Shown here one piece after another: positions 23,590 to 32,113 of a DNA stretch of 64,000 nucleotides. This DNA is from Aphodosoma sp045126975. Its GTDB lineage: Bacteria; Bacteroidota; Bacteroidia; Bacteroidales; Paludibacteraceae. Below the pieces are notes generated by a model. It worked only from the letters and a program-made list of their open reading frames with translations. It had not been told where the DNA came from and ran no database searches. Position 1 is the stretch's first letter; each line of letters opens with the position of its first letter. The position numbers and the translations under genes were made by a program. The stretch covers positions 7,074-71,073 of the forward strand of contig JBGVPL010000013.1 in NCBI GenBank assembly GCA_045126975.1. The letters are read 5' to 3'.

Positions 23590-26587
23590 TTCGTCGTGTC
23601 AAAAACTCTATCACCTGCAGCATAAACTGCTCTTGCATCTCTTCGGTTGCGAGGGTTTCAAATGGGAAACCACACACAACTACACGATAATCCTCACCCG
23701 AATATGCCACTGCGGCACTATTATTATTCTGCAAATAACGCACTACTGTATAGGCATTTTCACCCACAGGCACTATTGCATCAGGACTTTCTACGGCATA
23801 AATATCTTCGTTCAAGTGTTGAACAAACCGATATTCACCCTCAAAAGATGTGTTATTCGGAGCATAAACAGCCTTTAATTCACCATTTTGAGTAGCACGG
23901 TCAGCACGCCATTCTACTTTAAGCACATCTTTAACAAACTGTCTATCAGCCTTAGTAGCATTCACCGACAACCAATTATCCGACGCCACGTATGCCCCCG
24001 ACACAAACAATGCCCCACCTGCCGATACATAACGACGCAGTTCTCGTTGCAAATTTAATGAAAAAGTTCTGTATTTGCAACTATTTGAGTCATTACCCCA
24101 CAAAGTTTCTTTCTGTTCGCCAAGTATAAGGTCAACAAGCTTATAATCAACAATATTAACATCACCATTTTCTACTGCTGCTCGCGAACAAGAAACGAAA
24201 CTATAACCCGCTTTAACTATTGCTCTACCATGCACAAAAGGAAAATCGTGAGTATTACCTGCAACCAACATCTCTTCGCAGTCGCTATTGCTCTGTCCCC
24301 AACCGGAATCGTCATCCGAAATCCAAGGGTGGCGCGAATCGAAATCGTGCTGACGTCCAATATATTGCAACTCTACTCCATCGCCTACGCCACGGTCGAG
24401 CCACTCAGGAAAACCTGCATAAGGCGCAGATTGGAAGCCTTCGGGGCCAGCCACACGGTCGAACCCATTGATAATCAAGACTTCGCCCTTAGCATTACGA
24501 GCCGAATATGCCGAAAGTATTTCACTATCCATACTTGCACCGCCTGCATTCACTGCCACCACCTTATAACTCATCATCTCATCTACACCAATAGGCAAAA
24601 CCGCCACTGTATCATCGACTAACACACCATTATCCCACCCTTCACCATCGCGACGAGTATAGACAACATAACGCTCTGCCACCGCAGTAGATTCGAGCGA
24701 ATCAATAGTTGGTCGCCAAGAGAGGCGCACTTTGTTATCGCCAATCAATCGAAGCGCAAAACTATTGATAGGGAGAGGCGTAATAACGTAATCTTTATTA
24801 TTCTGAGTAGCAATGAATTTTGTCATTGCCTTATAAATCGCACGCGAAACGATAAACTTGAAGCGAGGGTCAAGTCCATAACGCATATCCTCAAAGTTCT
24901 GATGCGAAAGTAGTTCAAGCAACATAGCAGGCACCTCAGGACGACGCGACTCACTATACGAGCGGTCCCACATCCAACGCTGTGTCCAACGCGGATTGGC
25001 AGTAGCACGAATATCACCTACAATTTGCTGCATCATAAAATCAGTGAAATCGCGCGATGCAAAACGACTTTGCCCCGATGGAAAATCGTATTTATACTCT
25101 TTTTCGTTCACATCAAAAGGTGTTGTATAGATACAAAGCGTACCAATTGCAGTATCCAATTTGCAACCCGCATCAGAGTGGAAAGCAAAAGAGAGGTCGA
25201 TAGGAATACCCAATCCAACCGAGTCGGGAGCATTCATCGAGCCTTGATTGAGCCAATTAACCCATTGAGCACGACAAGTATAGTCGTCAGTATAATCGTT
25301 CAATCCCTTAGTATAAGAAATTACCGAATCAGGAGCACCAGCCCATTGCATCCAATAACGAGCAGCTTCCCAAAAACGAGCACGACCACTTGTTTCATAC
25401 TCCTCCTTTTCGAAAATAGATATTTTGCGCTCACGGTCTTTCTCATCTTCAAGCTGAGCAATCTCCTCATCAGTAGCTGGACGACGAGCCACATTGCCCA
25501 TACCTCCACCAAAGCGCACTGCATCAGCAACTACAACGCCTTTATGCTTACTTTCATTACTCAACACAACAGAAGCATGTTCAGCATCAGCTCCTTTACG
25601 GAAATAGAATTGCCCAAGATATATCCATGTGCCACCACCCATTTGTTGATTTACACGGAAAGTAGTTTCGCCAGCCGAGTGACGCACAGTGTATTTAGCA
25701 TCAGGCACAGATTTCTTTTCAGTTGTGTATGCAATAGATACCCAATACCAACCATCTTCGGGTATTTCAGCTGTCCAAACCACCGTAGATGTTTCATCTT
25801 TATTAGTTTTTATCACACCATAAGTGCCTGCGCGAAATGGATTCTCGTGTTCATGATAAACCTCTTGTGTATGAGCAAATCCTGGAGCTTTCAATTGTGC
25901 ATTGTGCATTATGCATTGTGCATTATCGTTATCAACCACCACTTCATTGCGCTGATAATCACGCTCACGAGGCATAAAGACATTAGCCCCTGCACGCTCA
26001 AGCATAGGTGCAAGATAAGGAATGACAAACGAGAGTGTAAATTTGTCCTCAACGGTAGTAAACACCCTTGCACGTTGCCATTGCCAACGGTCAGTGCGTT
26101 GCTCATAGTACCAACCATGACTCTGCCAAAGTGCAATATTACGGTCTTGAAGTCCATGTTTTATATCATACACCCTATCTTCATTACGCACAAATGGCAC
26201 TGTTTCAGTGTATTTAGTATTATAACGAGATTGGTCGATATCCGATTTTGCACGATAATAGTTAGGTACAAGGTCACGAATATTATTCTTTTTTTGCACA
26301 CAAAGTTGCACTTTATAACCCTTGTATCGAGGCGCAATAACTGCTTTCACAGCCTGCTCCATTGAATCGACTAAGGCAGGACGATAATGAAGCGAATTGA
26401 ACATATCGCCCAATTCCACCTTGTATGTATCACCACTAATGCGCACTCTATCAACCTTGAAATTGCCCCATACACGTGAATTACGTGCAAAATGAAGCAA
26501 AGTGTCCTCTACTTGTTGCTTATAATTCTGCGCTGAAAGCAACAAGATAGAGGACAAAAACAATAATATAAAACTTATTTTTTTCAT
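23570..26587 (-). CDS. Secreted golvesin-C-terminal-like / N-acetylmuramoyl-L-alanine amidase-like protein
   Basis: 1005 residues with signal peptide (ISFILLFLSSILLLSA). Order: N-terminal domain about 20-130; amidase_3-like fold split by inserts, with IALWQSHGWYYE, ERAGANVFMPRERD and the zinc-site-like SFAFHSDAG at about 475; a golvesin C-terminal-like beta domain at about 245-360 (EDGWYWVSIAYT, YTVRHSAGETTFRVNQQMGGGTWIYLG, VVVADAVRFGGG), inserted in the amidase part; an FnIII-like segment near 650; and a C-terminal amidotransferase-like domain (GGALFVSGAYVASDNW). Such proteins are often labelled xanthan lyase, without proof. Cell-wall or glycan hydrolysis is the family-based guess. Heptad repeats encode residues near 222-231, and a REP encodes the last residues. 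Confidence 0.78.
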   Translation of the reverse strand: MKKISFILLFLSSILLLSAQNYKQQVEDTLLHFARNSRVWGNFKVDRVRISGDTYKVELGDMFNSLHYRPALVDSMEQAVKAVIAPRYKGYKVQLCVQKKNNIRDLVPNYYRAKSDIDQSRYNTKYTETVPFVRNEDRVYDIKHGLQDRNIALWQSHGWYYEQRTDRWQWQRARVFTTVEDKFTLSFVIPYLAPMLERAGANVFMPRERDYQRNEVVVDNDNAQCIMHNAQLKAPGFAHTQEVYHEHENPFRAGTYGVIKTNKDETSTVVWTAEIPEDGWYWVSIAYTTEKKSVPDAKYTVRHSAGETTFRVNQQMGGGTWIYLGQFYFRKGADAEHASVVLSNESKHKGVVVADAVRFGGGMGNVARRPATDEEIAQLEDEKDRERKISIFEKEEYETSGRARFWEAARYWMQWAGAPDSVISYTKGLNDYTDDYTCRAQWVNWLNQGSMNAPDSVGLGIPIDLSFAFHSDAGCKLDTAIGTLCIYTTPFDVNEKEYKYDFPSGQSRFASRDFTDFMMQQIVGDIRATANPRWTQRWMWDRSYSESRRPEVPAMLLELLSHQNFEDMRYGLDPRFKFIVSRAIYKAMTKFIATQNNKDYVITPLPINSFALRLIGDNKVRLSWRPTIDSLESTAVAERYVVYTRRDGEGWDNGVLVDDTVAVLPIGVDEMMSYKVVAVNAGGASMDSEILSAYSARNAKGEVLIINGFDRVAGPEGFQSAPYAGFPEWLDRGVGDGVELQYIGRQHDFDSRHPWISDDDSGWGQSNSDCEEMLVAGNTHDFPFVHGRAIVKAGYSFVSCSRAAVENGDVNIVDYKLVDLILGEQKETLWGNDSNSCKYRTFSLNLQRELRRYVSAGGALFVSGAYVASDNWLSVNATKADRQFVKDVLKVEWRADRATQNGELKAVYAPNNTSFEGEYRFVQHLNEDIYAVESPDAIVPVGENAYTVVRYLQNNNSAAVAYSGEDYRVVVCGFPFETLATEEMQEQFMLQVIEFLTRRSPIGTK
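25896..25923. repeat. TGTGCAT heptad array inside a coding region
   Basis: Four units (TGTGCAT, TGTGCAT, TATGCAT, TGTGCAT) inside the golvesin-domain gene, translated on the minus strand as NAQCIMHNAQ. The same heptamer in four copies is intergenic at 53.93 kb. Confidence 0.85.
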
Positions 26588-26672
26588 TCCAAATTTAGGT
26601 TATAGATTAGAGGTTAGAGGTTAAAAAAATAGTCTCCAAGCACTATAACCTTTAACCACTAACCTTTAACCC
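26588..26672 (-). repeat. AACCTCT heptad leader before the golvesin-domain gene
   Basis: Reading leftward: AACCTCT, AACCTCT, AATCTAT, AACCTAAATTTGGA and the ATG. The right half of this intergenic stretch has similar TAACCTTTAACCACTAACC-like units in the other sense. Confidence 0.75.
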
Positions 26673-26679
26673 TCAAAAC

Positions 26680-27573
26680 TTACAATCTGAGTTTCAACCC
26701 TGCAAAGATAGTATCAATGCGGAAATTAAATACGGCATTCATTTCACCTGCCATACAAAGACCACATTCATCACAGATATTCAAACCTTCACCAGCACAA
26801 CCCGAACGAGTACCATCAGCATAAATAAAGTTTGTAACCCAGCAACGACGTTTGAAGTTGTTGTGTTTCATAAGTTTAAGACCCGAAACCGAGTTCATAA
26901 TAGGATAGCCTTTCTTCTTCATTTCTATCACTTTATCAATCACTTCGATACGTTTTTGCTTATCAAGTACCATAGATACTTCTGAGCCTGGGAATGGAGT
27001 ATAGAAATTGATAGATATTTGTTCGATTGCAGGGTTGTTTTTGGCATATTCGATTGTAGGTACTACTGCTTCGTAGTTATATGTGCTAACCACCATATTG
27101 ACACTAAGGTGTTTATGACCACATGAAGCAATATTCTCTTCGAGGCGTTTGAATGTACCCTTACCACGAATATACTCGTGATAATCGCCAATACCATCAA
27201 GACTCACCCAAATACTATCGGCTTTGCTACCTTTGAAAGGTAATTGAGCATTAGTAGTGATAGTAGCAGAGAAGAAACCTTCCTCTTTTGCTAAATCGAT
27301 AAGGTCGTTAATACGATATTCTCCATCGCGCCAAAGCATTACTTCACCACCTTCGAAATCGACAAAACGAGAGCCAAGCGAATAAGCATAACGAAGTTGC
27401 TCACGCACTTGCTCATAAGTCATAATATTTGGATTCTCACGTGCATATACAGCACAATGACGACACTTAAGATTACATTTATCACCGATAAACAATACTG
27501 TTTGCAATGGGCGTTTACGGCCAAGCACTCTTGCGCCGAAAAACCACCAACCGAGATAGAAAAGTTTTTTCAT
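26680..27573 (-). CDS. Radical SAM protein
   Basis: 297-residue enzyme with the [4Fe-4S]-SAM motif CNLKCRHC at about 33-40, a GGE-type SAM-contact segment (VDFEGGEVMLW) and the barrel strands that follow (SIWVSLDGIGDYHEYIRGKGTF). The C-terminus has a Cys cluster (RRCWVTNFIYADGTRSGC, then CDECGLCMAGE) that could hold an auxiliary cluster in the manner of SPASM/Twitch proteins. Substrate unknown. Its start lies 57 bp after the UbiA prenyltransferase gene on the same strand, suggesting one operon and possibly one pathway acting on a lipid or quinone-like molecule; this is inference. Confidence 0.85.
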   Translation of the reverse strand: MKKLFYLGWWFFGARVLGRKRPLQTVLFIGDKCNLKCRHCAVYARENPNIMTYEQVREQLRYAYSLGSRFVDFEGGEVMLWRDGEYRINDLIDLAKEEGFFSATITTNAQLPFKGSKADSIWVSLDGIGDYHEYIRGKGTFKRLEENIASCGHKHLSVNMVVSTYNYEAVVPTIEYAKNNPAIEQISINFYTPFPGSEVSMVLDKQKRIEVIDKVIEMKKKGYPIMNSVSGLKLMKHNNFKRRCWVTNFIYADGTRSGCAGEGLNICDECGLCMAGEMNAVFNFRIDTIFAGLKLRL

Positions 27574-27630
27574 TTGATAGAGTAATAGTAGCGAGTAGCG
27601 AGATATGAGACTTACTCGCTACGCTCGTTA
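27574..27630 (-). repeat. CTCGCTA heptad leader before the radical SAM gene
   Basis: Leftward: ACGAGCGTAGCGAGTAAGTC, ATAT, two CTCGCTA units, CTATTACTCTATCAA and ATG. Same element as before rnfD, on the opposite strand but in the same orientation to its gene. Confidence 0.82.
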
Positions 27631-28629
27631 TTATAATATAGAAATAACAACATTCACAATCGCCAAAAGGAGGCAGAAGAAAGTAACAAGGTTACGAGCC
27701 ATAAGCCAATGGAAAAGGAACCAATCGACATTATGTTTTTTATATGCTTCCCAATCGCCCATAGGACCCATCCACCAACGTGGAGTCAGGTCTTCTGGTT
27801 CATTGTAAACAAACTTCTTCACCGAAATCCACAAGAAGAAAGCCAAAGGCAACAATACCGACACGACGAGATATGCCCAATGAAAGAAACCTACAGCTAC
27901 ACCTACGAATATGAATATAAAAGGCAAAAGAGAAAAGATAGCCAAAGCTGCCAATTCGCATTTTGGAGTACCAAGCACACGAGCAAAGGTCATTTTATCG
28001 GCTTTTTCATCAGCCACAATATCAATAACCGAGTGAGTATAGACAATATTTGTAACCAACATACCCACTGCAACACTCAAGACAACAATATTCCAATCAA
28101 ATACGCCACACGCAGCATATTGCATACCAATCATCAAAAGGACACCAAACATAAGTCCGATAACCAATTCACCATAACCACGATAACCTAATTTAAGTGG
28201 TCCTCCCGAATATGACAAACCAAGTATGCCTGCAATAGCCGTAACCAAAGCAATAGGCCAACCTCTAAACCACAATATCACTAAGCCGCAAACAACTGCA
28301 ATAGAAAGGAATACGATTATTGCATTACGCAAATCTTTGATAGTAGCCTGACCAGATGTGATATAAGGATATTTCGACATACGGGCACGGAAACCCTCAC
28401 CAGCCAAAGCCTCACGTTTTTCGGCAGAGCCAATTTTATAATCGAAATAGTCATCAGCAAGATTCATTCCCAAATGGGCACAAATAACACCAAACAAAGC
28501 CACTAATGCCATCCACCAACAAAAACCATCGTGCAAAGCACCTACCGAAATAGCCAACAATGATGGCAAAATACTTTGAGGAAGCGCAATAGAACGCGCA
28601 TTATCAATCCAAAATTTAACTTTATTCAT
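27631..28629 (-). CDS. UbiA-family prenyltransferase
   Basis: Integral membrane enzyme, about 332 residues and eight to nine helices. The start is taken at MNKVKFWIDNARSIALPQS; an ATG seven codons upstream is possible. The first prenyl-diphosphate-binding Asp motif is NLADDYFDYK; the second region is YTHSVIDIVADEKADK. The family moves a polyprenyl chain to an aromatic acceptor (MenA, UbiA and relatives). The conserved SKYPYITSGQAT segment is shared by a Bacteroidales subgroup of unknown acceptor, so I do not call it menA. Followed directly by the radical SAM gene. Confidence 0.85.
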   Translation of the reverse strand: MNKVKFWIDNARSIALPQSILPSLLAISVGALHDGFCWWMALVALFGVICAHLGMNLADDYFDYKIGSAEKREALAGEGFRARMSKYPYITSGQATIKDLRNAIIVFLSIAVVCGLVILWFRGWPIALVTAIAGILGLSYSGGPLKLGYRGYGELVIGLMFGVLLMIGMQYAACGVFDWNIVVLSVAVGMLVTNIVYTHSVIDIVADEKADKMTFARVLGTPKCELAALAIFSLLPFIFIFVGVAVGFFHWAYLVVSVLLPLAFFLWISVKKFVYNEPEDLTPRWWMGPMGDWEAYKKHNVDWFLFHWLMARNLVTFFCLLLAIVNVVISIL

Positions 28630-28683
28630 AGTAACAAAAATAGCAAACAAGGTGCATCAAAATAATGCACCTTAATATTATAT

Positions 28684-29496
28684 CTACTCTGATTTATAAG
28701 ATTTAAAAACATACATTGGTGAAGGAATCGTACGCTCAAGCGGTTGCAACAACTCAAGAGTTATTCCACTTTCAACTAAAGCATCATTCACTGTCTTAAA
28801 TGCAACTTCTGGGGTATTATTCTCTTGACTAAGATGACAAAGAAATACGTGCGACAAATTGTCATTAGGATTATCAGCCAAGAATCTTGCAGTATGCTCA
28901 TTGCACATGTGCCCTACATGCGAACGTACACGTTGTTTCAATGGATACGGATATGGTCCATTCTTCAACATATTATCATCATAATTCGCCTCAATCACTA
29001 AATAATTAGCTCTCGTAATATGGTCTGCCGCCTCTTTGCCAATAAATCCAAGGTCTGTAGCAATAACAAAACGTTGATTACCATAAACAAAAGAATAACC
29101 CACACAATCCGTAGCATCATGCGACACAGGAAATGCTTGAATCGTAAAATCGCGTATTACAATATTATCTCCTTTTTTATAGAATTTATGAGCAGAAACC
29201 AATTTTTCAGTCACACGATAATTTCGATTTATACCTTTATGCATCTCTGCAGTAACATAAACCGGAATATGATACTTCTCTCCCAAGACACCCACAGCTT
29301 TAATATGGTCTGTATGGTCGTGAGTGATAAAAATGCCCCAAATATTTTCAAACGAAAGTCCATGTTCCTTTAGCTCGCGTTTCACGGTACGCACCGCTAC
29401 TCCGGCATCAATCAAGAAACCGTAACTCGCTGTGCCTATGTAGTAACAATTGCCACTACTGCCGCTACCCATACTAAAAAAACGTAATCTATCCAT
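28684..29496 (-). CDS. YycJ/WalJ-like metallo-beta-lactamase-fold hydrolase
   Basis: 270-residue soluble hydrolase. N-terminal SMGSGSSGNCYYIG is the YycJ hallmark; the metal site is THDHTDHIKA with later ligands VSHDATD and ATDLGF, and a C-terminal His in VFLCHLSQENN. Relatives are single-strand 5' exonucleases involved in mismatch repair in Firmicutes; transfer of that role to Bacteroidetes is inference. A -7 box (TAACTTTG, 29559-29566 minus) and an AACTCTC heptad array lie upstream. The UbiA gene follows after 54 bp. Confidence 0.88.
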   Translation of the reverse strand: MDRLRFFSMGSGSSGNCYYIGTASYGFLIDAGVAVRTVKRELKEHGLSFENIWGIFITHDHTDHIKAVGVLGEKYHIPVYVTAEMHKGINRNYRVTEKLVSAHKFYKKGDNIVIRDFTIQAFPVSHDATDCVGYSFVYGNQRFVIATDLGFIGKEAADHITRANYLVIEANYDDNMLKNGPYPYPLKQRVRSHVGHMCNEHTARFLADNPNDNLSHVFLCHLSQENNTPEVAFKTVNDALVESGITLELLQPLERTIPSPMYVFKSYKSE

Positions 29497-29566
29497 CGTA
29501 AAAAGTTGAGAGTTGAGAATTGAAAGTAGAAAGACGAAATATTCATCTTTCCAACTTACAAAGTTA
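29497..29566 (-). promoter_or_regulatory. -7 box and heptad leader of the YycJ-like gene
   Basis: Minus strand TAACTTTG at 29559-29566, then CTTTCTACTTTC, AATTCTC, AACTCTC, AACTTTTTACG and the ATG. No good -33 box was found. Confidence 0.6.
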
Positions 29567-29617
29567 TAAAAAAAATATGAATTATGCAGTATAAATCGCT
29601 AACTATTTTCATAAAAA

Positions 29618-29640
29618 AACGCTCACTTTAAGTGAGCGTT
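29618..29640 (-). terminator. Terminator of the shorter M6 protease gene
   Basis: AACGCTCAC/GTGAGCGTT arms around TTTAA, flanked by A/T runs on both sides, 8 bp past the stop codon. Confidence 0.78.
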
Positions 29641-29647
29641 TTCAATA

Positions 29648-32062
29648 CTATTCATAATAAAGTTTTATCACTTTAGATTTACGTTTAATACCATCATTTG
29701 ATGCATATTTTAATACATAAACTTTATTTGATGCTAATTGAGGCACTTCAACTACATTCGACAAAACAGGCACAGAAGTAATCAAACGACCATCTATAGA
29801 ATAGATAAATATACTATGATTTTCATCCACCACAGGAAGATAAATCATATACTTATCACCATCTTTCAACACATCCAACTTACGACTCTCTGCACCGAAC
29901 CCAGGTAAAGTTGTAACAGCAATTTCATTAGAATAATCTGTCACATTCTCATATCGACCATACAAATCTTTATCAGATGCTTTCACACGATATTTATACT
30001 CTGTACCACCCAATAAATTTCCAACAGTAAACTTCATTTGATTAGAATTTTCCGCCAATACAATTTCATCAGTCAAAACAAAATTAGTATCTACACCTTC
30101 AACTGAATAAACTGACAACAGATATTCAGTAGCATCAAAAACAGTATCCCAAACTGCTGTGAACGTATAAGGAGAAACATCTTCAGCTGCGTATGCTGTA
30201 GGGGCTATTACATAAACTGGACGAGGAGCACATCCACGTAAAACAATAGGTTTTTCATAATTCTGAGCAGTCAACAATAATGTCTCAGCAATATAATTCG
30301 AATAAGTATATACTTTAGGGGCATATTTAATTTCAACATTCACATCAATAGTACTATCTGCATCAGCAGCAAACAATAGATTATCTGCAAATTCGTCATC
30401 AGTACCAGCCTTACGAATAGAATAATTAGTAGAATTTAGCATCAACTTTATATCTCCAATAATGCTATCTCCTTTTATATTCAAAGTTTTTATTTGTTCC
30501 TCGCCAAGAATAGCACTAAAAGCATGCAAATCATCACCTTCAAACCTAAAAACAGGATTAAGTATAGGAGTACCATAAACAAAAGTAATCAATCTATCGT
30601 TTTCGGTAATCTGAGAAAGTCCTTTATCTAAAACAGTACCACCACGCAACTTAAACTGATAATCAGTAACTTTTCCCTTACCAGGGAAGGTATTATAAAC
30701 AGGAACATCTGTACCTCTTTCAGCACAACATATCTCAACCCCCATGCTATTCGCAATATTATTCACGGTATTTTCATCCCATTTTCTAACATTATAGGAC
30801 ACTCTTGTTATCAACATTCCCTGAGCAGGAACACCATCATGCTCGAGTTTTTGACGATTTTCAATCAAAAAGAACTCTTTAGGATTAGGATTAACACCAT
30901 CCATATTATGAGTAGTTTCAGCAACCAAATATGCCGAATTACTAATAGATAATGGTTCTAATTCTAACTTTGCATCAACAGATAGTTGCTTAGGTTGTAA
31001 CCAACCAAGATAAAAACGCTCATAGGCTGAATAAGTAGGTGGTGTGCGACCATTACTATTATAAGAACCATTATCCATAACATCCCATGCGCCCAAGGTT
31101 TTATGTCCCGCATAATTTGTTGAATACAAATCCGGCAAAGATAATACGTGCCCAAATTCGTGAACAAATGTACCAATCCCACACATATCTCCTCCACTAT
31201 TACCCCTAAGTTCTGATGTACAAGCATAATCACCTAAACGAACACCATCAAATTCAACTTGTGAAACAATATAAGAACGATGAGGCCAAATGGTACTTGC
31301 ACCACCACCTTCGGCTTGATTATAACCTGCATAATAGACAAAAACATTATCTACATAACCATCACCATTTTCATCAAAATCAGTAAAATCAATATCTGCA
31401 TCAGCTGCCGTACATGCATCAACAATTAAATTTCCAGGACGTTTATCATGAACATCTCCATCTTCCTCTCCATAGAATTTCATATCATTAGGCAAATCGT
31501 ATGGGCCTACTACAACAAATTCAGGATCAAAAATAGCATTCGATGCACGACGAAAATAATCACGTGCCGAACCAGTTGCCCCATTTTCAGAATAATTATT
31601 CTTATTCAATAAATCAGAAAAATCTTTATATGCTGTCTCTGATTTAAAAGAACGATCACTATAATTAACCAAAATAACAAGACTTTTAGGAGAGCCAGTC
31701 AATGGATAACCTTTATTACTCGATGCTCGTTCTACTCTCAAATAATTATCATAAGAGCGAATAGCGACTATACTATCTAAAAATGATTTAACCTCAGAAT
31801 ACTTAGTAAAAGCATTAGGCGAAGGCATAATTTGTGCAGTAACAACATCTAACTCAGCATTTACTAACAAACCTTTATCATTATATGACAACAAAAAACC
31901 ATCTTCCGAAACCATATAGGAATAATATTCATCCCCATACAAATAATAATTCACAACCGAACCATCAGGTTGCATTGCTGTTATCAACCCTGGATAAGCA
32001 GGAACAGAATAAACAACTAATGAAGATATAAATAACAATAAAGAAATAACTATTTTTTTCAT
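29648..32062 (-). CDS. Secreted M6-family metalloprotease (shorter paralogue)
   Basis: Extracellular zinc protease, 804 residues. Start set at MKKIVISLLLFISSLVVYS, a signal peptide; a longer frame upstream only translates a palindromic repeat. Order: propeptide-like PAYPGLITAMQPDGSVVNYYL, catalytic domain at about 130-420 with zinc site GTFVHEFGHVLSLPDLY and downstream GAWDVMDNGSYN, a beta domain with M6-C-terminal features, an FnIII-like unit (YKYRVKASDKD) and a C-terminal domain ending IYSIDGRLIT...VYVLKY, resembling a T9SS sorting domain. It is tandem to a longer paralogue 51 bp upstream sharing most of these segments, so a duplication. Likely degrades environmental protein. Confidence 0.9.
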   Translation of the reverse strand: MKKIVISLLLFISSLVVYSVPAYPGLITAMQPDGSVVNYYLYGDEYYSYMVSEDGFLLSYNDKGLLVNAELDVVTAQIMPSPNAFTKYSEVKSFLDSIVAIRSYDNYLRVERASSNKGYPLTGSPKSLVILVNYSDRSFKSETAYKDFSDLLNKNNYSENGATGSARDYFRRASNAIFDPEFVVVGPYDLPNDMKFYGEEDGDVHDKRPGNLIVDACTAADADIDFTDFDENGDGYVDNVFVYYAGYNQAEGGGASTIWPHRSYIVSQVEFDGVRLGDYACTSELRGNSGGDMCGIGTFVHEFGHVLSLPDLYSTNYAGHKTLGAWDVMDNGSYNSNGRTPPTYSAYERFYLGWLQPKQLSVDAKLELEPLSISNSAYLVAETTHNMDGVNPNPKEFFLIENRQKLEHDGVPAQGMLITRVSYNVRKWDENTVNNIANSMGVEICCAERGTDVPVYNTFPGKGKVTDYQFKLRGGTVLDKGLSQITENDRLITFVYGTPILNPVFRFEGDDLHAFSAILGEEQIKTLNIKGDSIIGDIKLMLNSTNYSIRKAGTDDEFADNLLFAADADSTIDVNVEIKYAPKVYTYSNYIAETLLLTAQNYEKPIVLRGCAPRPVYVIAPTAYAAEDVSPYTFTAVWDTVFDATEYLLSVYSVEGVDTNFVLTDEIVLAENSNQMKFTVGNLLGGTEYKYRVKASDKDLYGRYENVTDYSNEIAVTTLPGFGAESRKLDVLKDGDKYMIYLPVVDENHSIFIYSIDGRLITSVPVLSNVVEVPQLASNKVYVLKYASNDGIKRKSKVIKLYYE

Positions 32063-32080
32063 ACTCTGTAAATTACAAAG

Positions 32081-32106
32081 AGAGACGCAATATATTGCGT
32101 CTCTAC
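32081..32106. repeat. Palindromic repeat, family A, between the M6 genes
   Basis: AGAGACGCAA/TTGCGTCTCT arms around TATA with CTAC tail. It occupies half of the 51-bp gap between the two protease genes. Confidence 0.85.
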
Positions 32107-32113
32107 TCATTTA

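Noticed and set aside
25025..26365. Long plus-strand open frame (446 codons) opposite the golvesin-domain gene
   Set aside because: It mirrors a well-supported minus-strand gene, has low-complexity Ser/Ile/Cys/His-rich composition and no family features.
27631..28629. Naming the UbiA protein menA
   Set aside because: The acceptor cannot be told; the subgroup differs from typical MenA and no other menaquinone genes adjoin.
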